NCBI GenBank assembly: GCA_036788195.1
Contig: DAIQNX010000065.1
Location: forward strand, 1 to 9,483
Direction of reading: 5' to 3'
DNA from: CALFXN01 sp937957815
GTDB lineage: Bacteria > Synergistota > Synergistia > Synergistales > Aminobacteriaceae
DNA: 9,483 nucleotides
Shown: positions 1 through 6,914 of the stretch, piece by piece
How the letters are laid out: every line of letters begins with the position of its first letter
Position numbering within the stretch: the stretch's first letter is position 1
The notes under the pieces: generated by a model
What the model was told of the DNA's origin: nothing
Seen by the model: only the letters and a program-made list of their open reading frames with translations
Databases searched by the model: none
Position numbers and translations under genes: made by a program

Positions 1-1148
1 GCACGCATTGCGGAGCGGTTCAAAAACGCGAATGGCAACGGGTGAAATGGACCGAAGACTTGCAGGCGCTGATGCATGACGCCGGGGGGGACAAGGCGAA
101 GCTCCGGAAGGCGTCGCAGAAGATCCGATACGCAACGTGGTACGAGTGCTCCGAGTGCGGACAGAGAATAGCAGATCGTCCGGAGGTCAGGATGTCGATG
201 CTCCGGGCAGGGCATTGGGAATCGGAGGATCCGACCGATGCGCCGATACGGCGTGTCGGGTATCACCTCTCGTCCCTGTACTCGCCGTGGGTCTCCTGGG
301 GACGAATCGCCGCCGAATGGGTCGAGTCGTATCAGTTCCCGGAAGCGCGCCGGAATTTCATCAACTCGTGGCTCGCGGAACCATGGATCGACAAGGCGGC
401 GAAGACGACTATCGACGAAGTGCTTGCGAAACGGGCAGCGAATGCCCGCGGGGAAGTGCCGAAGGATGCGAAGCTTCTGACGGCCGGCGTCGACGTCCAG
501 AAGGACCATTTCTGGTACGAGGTCCGAGCGTGGGGAGTCGGAGGCGCGTCGTGGCTGGTCGACTATGGCAGACTGGAGACCTGGCGCGACGTAACGGCCG
601 CAATCGTAGACCGGGAATATTCCGGGAAGCTTGTCAACCTCGCGCTGATCGACTCCGGCTATCGTCCGGATGATGTCTATGATTTCTGTTCCGTCTACGG
701 CAATGTCTGCGTCCCGAGCAAGGGGGCATCGGCGCGGATGCTCGCCCCGTACACCATCGCGTCGATCGACAAGGACGCGCACCGGGCGCTGAAATTGATC
801 CACGTCGACACGTCGCACTGGAAAAATTACATTTGGGGACGCATCCGGAAGCCGGTTGGAGACGTCGGATCGTGGCATATCTACGCGGACTGTCCCCCGG
901 AATACGCGGAACAGATCTGCTCGGAACAGCGGGTCATGACGCAGGATCGGCGGACCGGCAAGATCACGGAGGAGTGGCGGCCGATCGGAGCGCACGCGAT
1001 GAACCATCTCTTTGATTGCGCGGTATTGAGCGCAGTGGCTGCTGATATTCTCGGGGTCCGATATCTCGTCGAAGGGGACGCACAACCGGAGCCCGAAACG
1101 TCGCCGCCTGGATGGGTTCAACGGCCTCAAGGGTGGCTGCAACGATAG
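1..1148 (+). CDS. Phage terminase large subunit, GpA family (5' partial)
   Basis: This is the C-terminal part of the DNA-packaging motor, which translocates DNA into the prohead and cuts it. The frame is open to the left edge (first full codon at 3), so the ATPase domain lies outside the window; a GTG at 42 is in frame but is not the real start. Cys codons at 9, 147 and 156 (TxxC...CSEC) look like the zinc-ribbon-like cysteines seen in GpA-type terminases. The nuclease part follows: an acidic residue in TAGVDVQKD (codon 492), another in LIDSGYRPDDVYDF (codon 651), and a third in NHLFDCAV (codon 1014), matching the three-acid pattern of RNase H-like terminase nucleases. The Pro/Gly/Trp-rich end (PPGWVQRPQGWLQR) is also typical. 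The family assignment rests on motif recognition, and no frameshift is seen. A terminator follows two bases after the stop. Confidence 0.93.
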   Translation, partial: THCGAVQKREWQRVKWTEDLQALMHDAGGDKAKLRKASQKIRYATWYECSECGQRIADRPEVRMSMLRAGHWESEDPTDAPIRRVGYHLSSLYSPWVSWGRIAAEWVESYQFPEARRNFINSWLAEPWIDKAAKTTIDEVLAKRAANARGEVPKDAKLLTAGVDVQKDHFWYEVRAWGVGGASWLVDYGRLETWRDVTAAIVDREYSGKLVNLALIDSGYRPDDVYDFCSVYGNVCVPSKGASARMLAPYTIASIDKDAHRALKLIHVDTSHWKNYIWGRIRKPVGDVGSWHIYADCPPEYAEQICSEQRVMTQDRRTGKITEEWRPIGAHAMNHLFDCAVLSAVAADILGVRYLVEGDAQPEPETSPPGWVQRPQGWLQR

Positions 1149-1150
1149 AT

Positions 1151-1179
1151 GCCTTGTCCGAAGGGACGAGGCTTTTTTT
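1151..1179 (+). terminator. Intrinsic terminator after the terminase gene
   Basis: A 9-bp stem (GCCTTGTCC at 1151-1159 with GGACGAGGC at 1164-1172, one G-U pair) closes a GAAG loop and is followed by seven T residues at 1173-1179. It starts two bases after the terminase stop. It separates the terminase from the small-gene unit downstream. Confidence 0.85.
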
Positions 1180-1228
1180 ATGCCCAAAATTCCCGCTGAT
1201 TCGGCGGCCGACGAACGGAGGCGACGGA

Positions 1229-1690
1229 TTGAGCGATGAAGGCGCGAAGCATTACAAGCAGGCGCTTGATCGATGGAAGGCGAAGTATGACGAGCTGACA
1301 TCCATGCTCGACACGCTGCGCAAGGGCAACAGGATATTGGTCGCCCGGACGCATGCGCAGGAACGGGAGATCGCGCAGCTGAAAAAGGCGAATCACTCGC
1401 TCGCGGAGATCGACGCAGGAGTCCGAGCCGTACAGGAAGTTCACATCAGCCGGCTTGAAAACGCGCTGCTGATGATATTCGACCGGAGCGATGACGCGGA
1501 GATACGAGAGGTCGCGCTGATGGCTGCGCAGAGCATCTACCAGGAGGTGACCGATGGGATGGTCAAAGAAGTTGCAGACGCTCTGTCCGGCGTATCTGCT
1601 GCGGTCACTGGACAGGGCCATGATGATGGACTTGATCGCGGTAAACAACCTCGTCGGAATCGACCTGCTGGTGGACGATCTGCAACCTGA
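1229..1690 (+). CDS. Hypothetical coiled-coil protein, 153 aa
   Basis: No family is recognised. The start is taken as TTG at 1229 because GGAGG at 1217-1221 lies 7 nt upstream; the frame is open further upstream, but that stretch runs back through the terminator and into the terminase gene. Roughly residues 6-110 are charged and probably helical, with coiled-coil character (YKQALDRWKAKYDELTSMLD, then EREIAQLKKANHSLAEIDAG). There is no signal peptide or membrane segment. The last ~45 codons overlap the next gene in another frame; there the third-position GC bias weakens and the residues become R/G/P-rich (RGKQPRRNRPAGGRSAT). The tail therefore looks like sequence constrained by the downstream frame. 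Position between terL and the gpW-like gene, bounded by terminators, suggests an accessory insert. A role in packaging or scaffolding is possible but not shown. Confidence 0.7.
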   Translation: MSDEGAKHYKQALDRWKAKYDELTSMLDTLRKGNRILVARTHAQEREIAQLKKANHSLAEIDAGVRAVQEVHISRLENALLMIFDRSDDAEIREVALMAAQSIYQEVTDGMVKEVADALSGVSAAVTGQGHDDGLDRGKQPRRNRPAGGRSAT

Positions 1691-1709
1691 CGAGCCGGAA
1701 GAAGAATGA
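1554..1709 (+). CDS. Small hypothetical protein, 51 aa, overlapping the previous gene
   Basis: This short gene starts at ATG 1554 and ends at TGA 1707-1709. Its SD is excellent: AGGAGGTGA at 1542-1549, with 6 nt between GGAGG and the ATG. It overlaps the upstream coiled-coil gene by 137 nt in a different frame. Third codon positions are mostly G or C in this frame, unlike the competing frame, which supports real coding. The product begins MGWSKKLQTLCPAYLLRSLD, continues with a hydrophobic middle (AMMMDLIAVNNLVGIDLLV), and ends in an acidic tail (DDLQPDEPEEE). The middle contains charged and polar residues, so an amphipathic helix is more likely than a membrane span. The function is unknown. 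The stop codon abuts the stem of the following terminator. Confidence 0.62.
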   Translation: MGWSKKLQTLCPAYLLRSLDRAMMMDLIAVNNLVGIDLLVDDLQPDEPEEE

Positions 1710-1732
1710 GCCGCCCATGAGGCGGCTTTTTT
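1710..1732 (+). terminator. Intrinsic terminator before the gpW-like gene
   Basis: GCCGCC (1710-1715) pairs with GGCGGC (1721-1726) around a CATGA loop, followed by six T residues (1727-1732). The T tract runs into GTTGCCCGAA and then the AAAGGAGGTG SD of the next gene. The same junction recurs at 7376-7392. Confidence 0.85.
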
Positions 1733-1757
1733 GTTGCCCGAAAGGAGGTGAAGCCCA

Positions 1758-1967
1758 TTGGCGATAGAGAGCACGGAGACGCAGCTTGAGCGCGTGCAGG
1801 CGGCGATAGCTGCGATTGAAAGCGGAGCGCAGTCGTATTCCATCGGGGGTAGGACCCTGACGAAAGCGGATCTGAAAACGCTCTACGAGAGAGAGAAAGA
1901 CCTGAAGCTGTCGCTCGCGGATGAAACGTACGGATCGACGTCGTTCGTCACGTGGGCGCGGCGATGA
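1758..1967 (+). CDS. gpW-like head-tail joining protein, 69 aa
   Basis: The likely role is in the head-tail connector: lambda gpW is added to the portal vertex after DNA packaging and prepares the head for tail attachment. The size (69 aa; lambda gpW is 68), the helix-turn pattern (QLERVQAAIAAIESGAQSYS, then IGGRTLTKADLKTLYEREKD) and the place just before the portal gene fit this family. The 'IGGRTLT' turn between two helices is characteristic of gpW-like sequences. Translation starts at TTG 1758, with AAAGGAGGTG at 1741-1750 ending 7 nt before it. The stop TGA (1965-1967) overlaps the portal ATG (1964-1966), implying translational coupling. Confidence 0.8.
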   Translation: MAIESTETQLERVQAAIAAIESGAQSYSIGGRTLTKADLKTLYEREKDLKLSLADETYGSTSFVTWARR

Positions 1968-3445
1968 ACGCGCTCGATCGGCTCATTGCATGGTTTTCCC
2001 CGGAGCGTGGGTATCGGAGAAGCATGTACCGGGACGCGTTCGAACGAAATTACGACGCCTCCCGAACGGACAGGCGCAACGAAAACTGGGTGCCAGTATC
2101 GGCGACGGCTGAAGCGACGGATGCAGGGCACAGGGATCTGATCCGGACCCGGGCACGTGACCTCGAGCGCAACAACGACATCCTCGAATCGGCGCTCCTT
2201 GCGCTGGAACGGAACGTCATCGGAAGCGGATTCGTCCCGCAGGCGACCATCAAGACGGCTTCCGGCGAGGATGCGAAGGACATCAACGACCGCATCGAAG
2301 AACTTTGGCGGTCATGGTCCGAAGGAGAGTCAGGCGGATTTCCCTGCGACGCTACGGACATGTCGTCCTTCGACGAGATACAGCGGATTCTGCTTCGTCG
2401 TCAAGTTGTAGACGGGGAAACGTTCGTTCACCTTGTGGGGACCGACGACGAAATTCCGGTGCGGCTACAGATTCTCGAGCCGGACATGCTGGAGCCGGGG
2501 TTGTCGGAATACCAGGGACGGAAGATTCTAGGCGGCGTCGAAATCTCCGGGACGTATGCGCCTGTCGCGTACTGGTTCAGACCGGATATCGAGAAGGATC
2601 CGATCCGGGTTGAGCGTCGCAACCTGATTCACATGCTGGTAAAGCACAGGGGGAGACAGACTCGAGGCGTATCGGCCGTTGCGGCGGTCCTGCAACGGAT
2701 TCGCGACACGGGCGAGTGGATCGACGCGGAACTCATGGCGTCCCGAATCGCGGCATGCTACGCGGCGTTTATCACGACGGAAAACCCGCAGAGCATGGGG
2801 CGGACGACGCAGGACGCGGAAGGAAAACGGGTCGAGACGTTGGAGCCCGGGATGGTCAAGTACTTAAGGCCGAACGAAAAAGCGTCGTTCTCGACGCCCG
2901 GGCATCCCAACACGACGGCCGACGCGTTCGTCCGTTTGATGTCGCGCCTAACCGGCGCCGGGCTTGGATTGAGTCACGAGGTGGTATCCAGAGACCTTTC
3001 CGGAGTGAACTACTCCTCGGCGCGGCAGGGACATCTCGAGGATCGCGGCACATTCCGGGCGATGCAGAAGCATCAGATCCTGCATCTCTGTTATCCGGTC
3101 TGGGGCGTGTGGCTGGACGCGTGCGTTCTGCGTGGACTGGTGCATATTCCGGACTACTGGAAAAAACCGCGCCTGTATCGGAAGGCGGTCCGGTGGGTCA
3201 CTCCCGGGTGGAGCTGGATCGATCCGCAGAAGGAAGCGACGGCAGCCGCGACGCAGCTTTCCACGGGGCTCACGACGCTATCGGAGATCTGCGGCAGCCA
3301 GGGTAAGGACTGGCAAGAAGTGTTGAGCCAGCTTGCGAAGGAGCGGGAATTCGCCGCATCTCTCGGGCTGCAACTCAAATTCGATGTAGGAGGTGGTGTT
3401 TCGGATGATGACGAGGGCGATTCAGAACAAAAGCCCTGGGAATGA
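1964..3445 (+). CDS. Phage portal protein, lambda gpB family, 493 aa
   Basis: This is the portal, a dodecamer in the family, at the unique capsid vertex through which DNA is packaged and to which the neck attaches. Recognisable lambda-portal features are the N-terminal RARDLERNNDILESALLALE followed by NVIGSGF (around residues 65-90), the LLRRQVVDGETFVHLV segment, LQILEPDML, the HMLVKHRGRQTRGVSAVAAV region, and GLSHEVVSRDLSGVNYSSAR near residue 340. Length is close to lambda gpB (533 aa). The start is taken as ATG 1964, which overlaps the upstream stop (ATGA); a GTG at 1952 is in frame, but neither has a clear SD, so coupling to the gpW-like gene probably drives initiation. The 3' end overlaps the next gene by 41 nt and contains that gene's SD. 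The Ser/Asp/Glu-rich tail (SDDDEGDSEQKPWE) is unremarkable for the family. Confidence 0.93.
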   Translation: MNALDRLIAWFSPERGYRRSMYRDAFERNYDASRTDRRNENWVPVSATAEATDAGHRDLIRTRARDLERNNDILESALLALERNVIGSGFVPQATIKTASGEDAKDINDRIEELWRSWSEGESGGFPCDATDMSSFDEIQRILLRRQVVDGETFVHLVGTDDEIPVRLQILEPDMLEPGLSEYQGRKILGGVEISGTYAPVAYWFRPDIEKDPIRVERRNLIHMLVKHRGRQTRGVSAVAAVLQRIRDTGEWIDAELMASRIAACYAAFITTENPQSMGRTTQDAEGKRVETLEPGMVKYLRPNEKASFSTPGHPNTTADAFVRLMSRLTGAGLGLSHEVVSRDLSGVNYSSARQGHLEDRGTFRAMQKHQILHLCYPVWGVWLDACVLRGLVHIPDYWKKPRLYRKAVRWVTPGWSWIDPQKEATAAATQLSTGLTTLSEICGSQGKDWQEVLSQLAKEREFAASLGLQLKFDVGGGVSDDDEGDSEQKPWE

Positions 3446-5372
3446 GATTGTCCAGAGAGACGTCCAAATAGAGACAAAAGCGGTCGACGAAGCCTCGCGC
3501 AGCGTCGACCTTTCTTTTTCCTCCGAGGACGCATACGAGCGTTACTTCGGCCCGGAAATACTCGGGCACAGCCCGGGAGAAGTGGAGCTTGGTCGGCTTC
3601 AGGCGATAGGCGTGGCTCTCTGGAATCACCACAGCGACATTCCGATCGGGCGGTTGTCGGAGATCCGGCTCGACGAATCGACGCGGAAATGCAGGGCGAA
3701 GGTGACGTTCGACGACGATCCGGAGTCCGATCGAATCTTCCGGAAGGTCAAAAGCGGAACGCTCCGGGGCGTTTCGGTAGGGTACCGCGTCAACGTCTGG
3801 GAGGAAGTCAAAGCGGGAAAGACCAGCACTTGCGGCCGCCACACGGGCCCGTGCTGGATCGCGCGTAAATGGGAGCCGCTTGAGGTATCCGTGGTCTCTG
3901 TGCCTGCGGATGCAACGGTCGGCGTCGGCAGGCAATTGGAACCCCCAAAAGAGGAGGCAGCAATGGACGAGCTGGAAAAGGCGCGACTCGCTGAAGAGAA
4001 GCGCAAAGCGGAGGAAGCGGCGAAAGCGAAGGCGGATGAGATCGCCGCGGCGAAAAAAGTTGCTGAAGAGAATGCCGCGAAAGCGATCGAGGCGGACCGC
4101 GTGCGCGTTACGGAAATCATGGACCTCGCGCGGAACTTCAACATGGACCTGACGCAGCACATCACGGCGGGGACGTCTGTCGCCGAAGTGCGGAAGTTTG
4201 TCCTCGACGAACAGATCAAGAGCCGCAAGCCCATCGAGGGCGGCGTGCGCGTCGAAACGGAGGAGCGGGATAAGTTCCGCGCGGCCGTCCGCGACGGGAT
4301 TTTGCTTCGCGCAGGGAAAGCGGTCAAGGCTCCCGCGCCTGGGGCGAACGACTTCAGGAGCTATACGGCGATGGAACTTGCGCGGGAATGTCTGCGCCAG
4401 TCCGGGCAGCCGTACCGGAACGGAAGCGGCAACGTCTACGACGTCATCGACCGGGCGATGACCACGAGTGATTTCCCCGTTCTTCTCGGCGAGACGTTCA
4501 ACCTCTCTCTGATGCAGGGATGGGATTCCGTCCCCGAGACGTGGCAGACGTGGGTAGCAACCGGCAGCGTCAACGACTTCAAGAAAAATACGATCGCGCG
4601 ACCGGGCGAACATAAGGGCGACCTCGATCCTTTGCCCGAAGGCGCGGAGTACAAATTCACCGAAAAGGGCGAGACGTTCGAGGAATACCAGATCTTCAGC
4701 TACGGCAAAATGAGCGGAGTCACGCGGCAGGCGATCATCAACGATTCGCTGAACGCGATCCAGGACGAATTCACGCTCCACGGCGAAGCCGCGCGGCGGA
4801 AGATTGGCGACCTCGCGTACGCGGCGCTCACCGACAACCCCGACATGGCCGACGATGTCCCCCTGTTCCACTCGACCCATGCGAATCTTGCCACAGTCGC
4901 CGGGCATCCGAGCGCCGATTTTCAGGCGACGATAGCGCTCATGGACACGAGTTTCACGGCTATGAAGAACCAGAAGGACATTGGCGGCAAGCGCCGCATC
5001 GGCGCTATTCCGCGTTTCATCATCGTTCCCGACGCGCTCCTGAATGTCACGGAGCGTTTCTTCGGAGCTGCGAACGTGCCGATGGAAGTCACGAGCGGCA
5101 AGACCGTAGCGACAGGGCTCATGGCGAACAACTATTTCGGGCGCGTCACCGTCGTGTCGGATCTCCGGCTCGACGATTCTTCGACAACGGCGTGGTACCT
5201 CGCGGCGGAAAAGGGCAAGACCGTCAAGATGTGGTTCCTCAACGGAGTGCAGACGCCGTACCTCGAACAGCAGCAGGGGTGGTACCGCGACATGCTCGAA
5301 TTCAAGGTTCGGATCGACGCCGGGGCAAAGGCGATCGACTATCGCGGGCTCTACAAAAATGCCGGAGCATAG
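3405..5372 (+). CDS. Prohead protease-scaffold-major capsid fusion protein, 655 aa
   Basis: Three parts are fused in one frame. Residues 1 to ~180 resemble HK97-type (S78/U35) prohead serine proteases: His in LWNHHSDIPIGRL (about residue 75), Ser in TLRGVSVGYRV (about 124) and an acidic residue in WEPLEVSVVSVPA (about 160). Residues ~187-275 form a Lys/Glu/Ala-rich coiled coil (MDELEKARLAEEKRKAEEAA onward), as expected for a scaffold. From about 330 to the end lies the capsid domain, resembling Mu gpT-type and related major capsid proteins (LLGETFNLSLMQGWDSVPET; VPLFHSTHANL; GAIPRFIIVPDALL). Protease-capsid fusions are known in related prophages. In this group the protease is expected to remove the scaffold and release mature capsid protein. 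AGGAGG at 3388-3393 favours ATG 3405; GTG 3393 and 3396 and ATG 3408 are alternatives. A second SD and in-frame ATG at 3963 could make scaffold-capsid alone. Confidence 0.92.
   Translation: MMTRAIQNKSPGNEIVQRDVQIETKAVDEASRSVDLSFSSEDAYERYFGPEILGHSPGEVELGRLQAIGVALWNHHSDIPIGRLSEIRLDESTRKCRAKVTFDDDPESDRIFRKVKSGTLRGVSVGYRVNVWEEVKAGKTSTCGRHTGPCWIARKWEPLEVSVVSVPADATVGVGRQLEPPKEEAAMDELEKARLAEEKRKAEEAAKAKADEIAAAKKVAEENAAKAIEADRVRVTEIMDLARNFNMDLTQHITAGTSVAEVRKFVLDEQIKSRKPIEGGVRVETEERDKFRAAVRDGILLRAGKAVKAPAPGANDFRSYTAMELARECLRQSGQPYRNGSGNVYDVIDRAMTTSDFPVLLGETFNLSLMQGWDSVPETWQTWVATGSVNDFKKNTIARPGEHKGDLDPLPEGAEYKFTEKGETFEEYQIFSYGKMSGVTRQAIINDSLNAIQDEFTLHGEAARRKIGDLAYAALTDNPDMADDVPLFHSTHANLATVAGHPSADFQATIALMDTSFTAMKNQKDIGGKRRIGAIPRFIIVPDALLNVTERFFGAANVPMEVTSGKTVATGLMANNYFGRVTVVSDLRLDDSSTTAWYLAAEKGKTVKMWFLNGVQTPYLEQQQGWYRDMLEFKVRIDAGAKAIDYRGLYKNAGA
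3951..3965 (+). promoter_or_regulatory. Internal SD and in-frame start inside the capsid fusion gene
   Basis: GAGGAGG at 3951-3957 lies 5 nt ahead of ATG 3963, which is in the same frame as the fusion gene. It falls exactly at the protease-scaffold boundary and would give a 469-aa scaffold-capsid protein. This recalls lambda, where the scaffold Nu3 is started inside the protease gene C. Internal initiation here is inferred, not shown. Confidence 0.6.
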
Positions 5373-5384
5373 GGAGGTATCGAA

Positions 5385-5936
5385 ATGACGAAGGAAGCGA
5401 CATTCATCGAGATCGGAGAGGCGATCACCTACACGAACCCGTCCGCGGAGACGGCCATCGCGGCAGGGGAGATCGTCGCGCTCGGGTGGGGCGTCGGCGT
5501 TGCAATGGCGAACATCGCGGCGTCGGCGACAGGCGTCCTGCAGATCGCCGGGGTGTTTGCGGTCACTGCGGTCAACAATGCGACGTTCGCGATTGGCGAC
5601 CCGCTGTACTGGGACGATTCGGCCGGGAAGGTAACCAAGGTCGTTTCGGCTGATTCCGGAGACGCGTATATCGGCGTCGCGTTCGCCGCCAAGGCGGAAA
5701 CTGCGACTACGGCGTACGTCAAGATCAACGTCGGGTTCCCGGCGTACCCCTCGGCGTTCCTGCCGAGCGGCGGGACCACGGGACAGGTGCTGACGAAGAA
5801 CTCTGCTACCGCTCAAGACGCGTCCTGGGCGGCGATTCATCAGGTTCCCGCGGGAGGCACCACGGGGCAAGTGCTCAAAAAGGTCTCCGATACGGATTAT
5901 GACGTAGCTTGGGCCGCCGACAGCGTCGGGACATAG
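5385..5936 (+). CDS. DUF2190-type capsid decoration protein with C-terminal repeats, 183 aa
   Basis: The N-terminal ~120 residues (ITYTNPSAETAIAAGEIVAL; then VLQIAGVFAVTA, AIGDPLYWDDSAGKVTK, AYIGVAFAAKAET) form a beta-rich, Ala/Gly/Val-rich domain typical of DUF2190 proteins. These are encoded next to major capsid genes and thought to be head decoration (cement) proteins like lambda gpD. Residues 127-154 and 155-183 are two copies of a ~28-aa repeat (PSGGTTGQVLTK / PAGGTTGQVLKK, ending in WA) of a kind seen in phage fibre and other surface proteins. This C-terminal extension is not needed for a DUF2190 core and was probably added. Start ATG 5385 has GGAGG at 5373-5377, 7 nt upstream. A terminator follows the stop. 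Confidence 0.82.
   Translation: MTKEATFIEIGEAITYTNPSAETAIAAGEIVALGWGVGVAMANIAASATGVLQIAGVFAVTAVNNATFAIGDPLYWDDSAGKVTKVVSADSGDAYIGVAFAAKAETATTAYVKINVGFPAYPSAFLPSGGTTGQVLTKNSATAQDASWAAIHQVPAGGTTGQVLKKVSDTDYDVAWAADSVGT
5763..5930 (+). repeat. Two tandem 84-bp coding repeats in the decoration gene
   Basis: Units 5763-5846 and 5847-5930 are in frame and encode two 28-residue copies. The most conserved part is GGTTGQVL followed by K, with a closing WA. The DNA copies have diverged at third positions, so the duplication is not recent and the protein sequence seems to be kept. Confidence 0.8.
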
Positions 5937-5951
5937 GCGCTCGGTCGGTCA

Positions 5952-5983
5952 AAGGGGCTGGACAGCCAGCCCCTTATTTTTTT
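5952..5983 (+). terminator. Intrinsic terminator after the decoration gene
   Basis: AAGGGGCTGG (5952-5961) pairs perfectly with CCAGCCCCTT (5966-5975) around an ACAG loop, followed by A and seven T residues (5977-5983). The next gene's SD (GGAGGTGAG, 5984-5992) begins immediately after the T tract, so terminated RNA would end just before that ribosome site. Confidence 0.88.
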
Positions 5984-5997
5984 GGAGGTGAGGCGGC

Positions 5998-6324
5998 ATG
6001 ACGCTCAAAGATCAAATGACGGCTGATATGGCGACGTTTTTCAACGCGGACGAATTCGCGGAGACGATCGTCTACGCCGGAGCGTCCATCGCCGCAATCG
6101 TCGACATTGGGATATCGAACGAATCCGGGACCGAATTCGGAAGCGACGGACGTTCGGATCGGGCGCAGATCATCGTCAAGGCGTCCGATGTCGCGGCGCC
6201 GAAAACCGGGGATGTCGTCGTCATGCGCGGAGAGACGTGGCGCGTCGCGCAGCTCGTATCGAGCGACGGATACACACATACGCTCTCGCTGACCGGAAGG
6301 AGTCGACCATGGCCGGCTCGATGA
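5998..6324 (+). CDS. gpFII-like head-tail joining protein, 108 aa
   Basis: The size and place, between the head genes and a gpZ/gpU-like pair, match lambda gpFII (117 aa), which joins the finished head to the tail. The C-terminal half (QIIVKASDVAAPKTGDVVVM, then GETWRVAQLVSSDGYTHTLS) has the same order of elements as gpFII: a strand, a 'xxGD' turn, a short 'G..W.V' strand, then D/G and L..L.GR. The N-terminal part (MTLKDQMTADMATFFNADEF) would be the flexible helical arm. The assignment is from pattern and synteny, not alignment. Start ATG 5998 has GGAGG 9 nt upstream. It overlaps the next gene by 16 nt. Confidence 0.72.
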   Translation: MTLKDQMTADMATFFNADEFAETIVYAGASIAAIVDIGISNESGTEFGSDGRSDRAQIIVKASDVAAPKTGDVVVMRGETWRVAQLVSSDGYTHTLSLTGRSRPWPAR

Positions 6325-6914
6325 CGATCACCGTCGCCGACGAGTGCGAATCGTATCTCCGGGCGCTCGGAGCGGATATCCCGAACTGGCGATCGAAGGC
6401 GCTCCGCTCTCTGGGCTGGATGATGCAGGATGCGATCAAGCGCGGGATCAAATCGAAAGCCCCGGGTGGAAAACCGTATCCGATGCGTCACCGCATGTCG
6501 GCGTTCGATCGGAACATGATGCATCCGGAGCTGATGCAGTCGCGATATCCGCCGCTCGGCAAACTCGTGAAGGCGATTGGATATCAGTACCGGGAGAAGC
6601 AGCAGGCGGTCGTCGTCGGCTGGCTCTCGCGTTCCGCCGCCGCTCTCGGAAGAAAGGTCCAAGACCCGCAACCGATTCCGGTCACTGGGAAGATGCGTCG
6701 GAAGTTCTTCCTCGCCGGAGTCGGAATGCGCAAGAGCACCATGGCGATAAAGCCGCGTTCGTACGACACGATACAGCCGATGCGGAAAGTCCTCGAACCG
6801 AAGGTCATTCCATACCTCGAAGACAAGCTTTACGAATACTTCCAGCTCGGGCCTTCCGGCGTCGGAGCCGGGTGGAAGAAGCGCAAGAAGTACCAGGTAA
6901 AGGAGTCCTTCTGA
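6309..6914 (+). CDS. gpZ-like tail completion (neck) protein, 201 aa
   Basis: The probable role is tail completion, at the head-proximal end of the tail. Support comes from position (after the FII-like gene and before the U-like gene), length (lambda gpZ is 192 aa), basic composition, and an N-terminal helix in which an Arg/Lys-rich 'MMQDAIKRGIKSK' is followed by 'PGGKPYP', as in tail-completion and virion-morphogenesis families. The C-terminus is strongly basic (WKKRKKYQVK). No catalytic motif is seen. Start ATG 6309 is chosen because AAGGAG at 6297-6302 lies 6 nt upstream; an earlier in-frame start at 6237 would sit inside the previous gene without an SD. The stop TGA overlaps the next ATG (TGATG at 6912-6916). 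Confidence 0.65.
   Translation: MAGSMTITVADECESYLRALGADIPNWRSKALRSLGWMMQDAIKRGIKSKAPGGKPYPMRHRMSAFDRNMMHPELMQSRYPPLGKLVKAIGYQYREKQQAVVVGWLSRSAAALGRKVQDPQPIPVTGKMRRKFFLAGVGMRKSTMAIKPRSYDTIQPMRKVLEPKVIPYLEDKLYEYFQLGPSGVGAGWKKRKKYQVKESF

Noticed and set aside
1026..1052. Possible promoter (TTGAGC with TATTCT) near the end of the terminase gene
   Set aside because: The spacing is 14 nt, too short, and it lies upstream of a strong terminator that would stop transcription before the next gene.
1180..1239. A 19-codon frame (MPKIPADSAADERRRRIER) just after the first terminator
   Set aside because: It has no SD (a T run precedes it) and ends over the TTG start of the next gene. It is kept only as part of the repeated-junction observation.
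3375..5870. Minus-strand open frame of 831 codons opposite the capsid and decoration genes
   Set aside because: It crosses two well-supported + strand genes and their intergenic gap, is extremely Arg/Asp-rich, has no recognisable domain, and is explained by GC-biased third positions of the opposite strand removing stop codons.
6237..6308. Earlier in-frame start for the gpZ-like gene
   Set aside because: It lies inside the gpFII-like gene and lacks an SD, whereas ATG 6309 has AAGGAG at ideal spacing.
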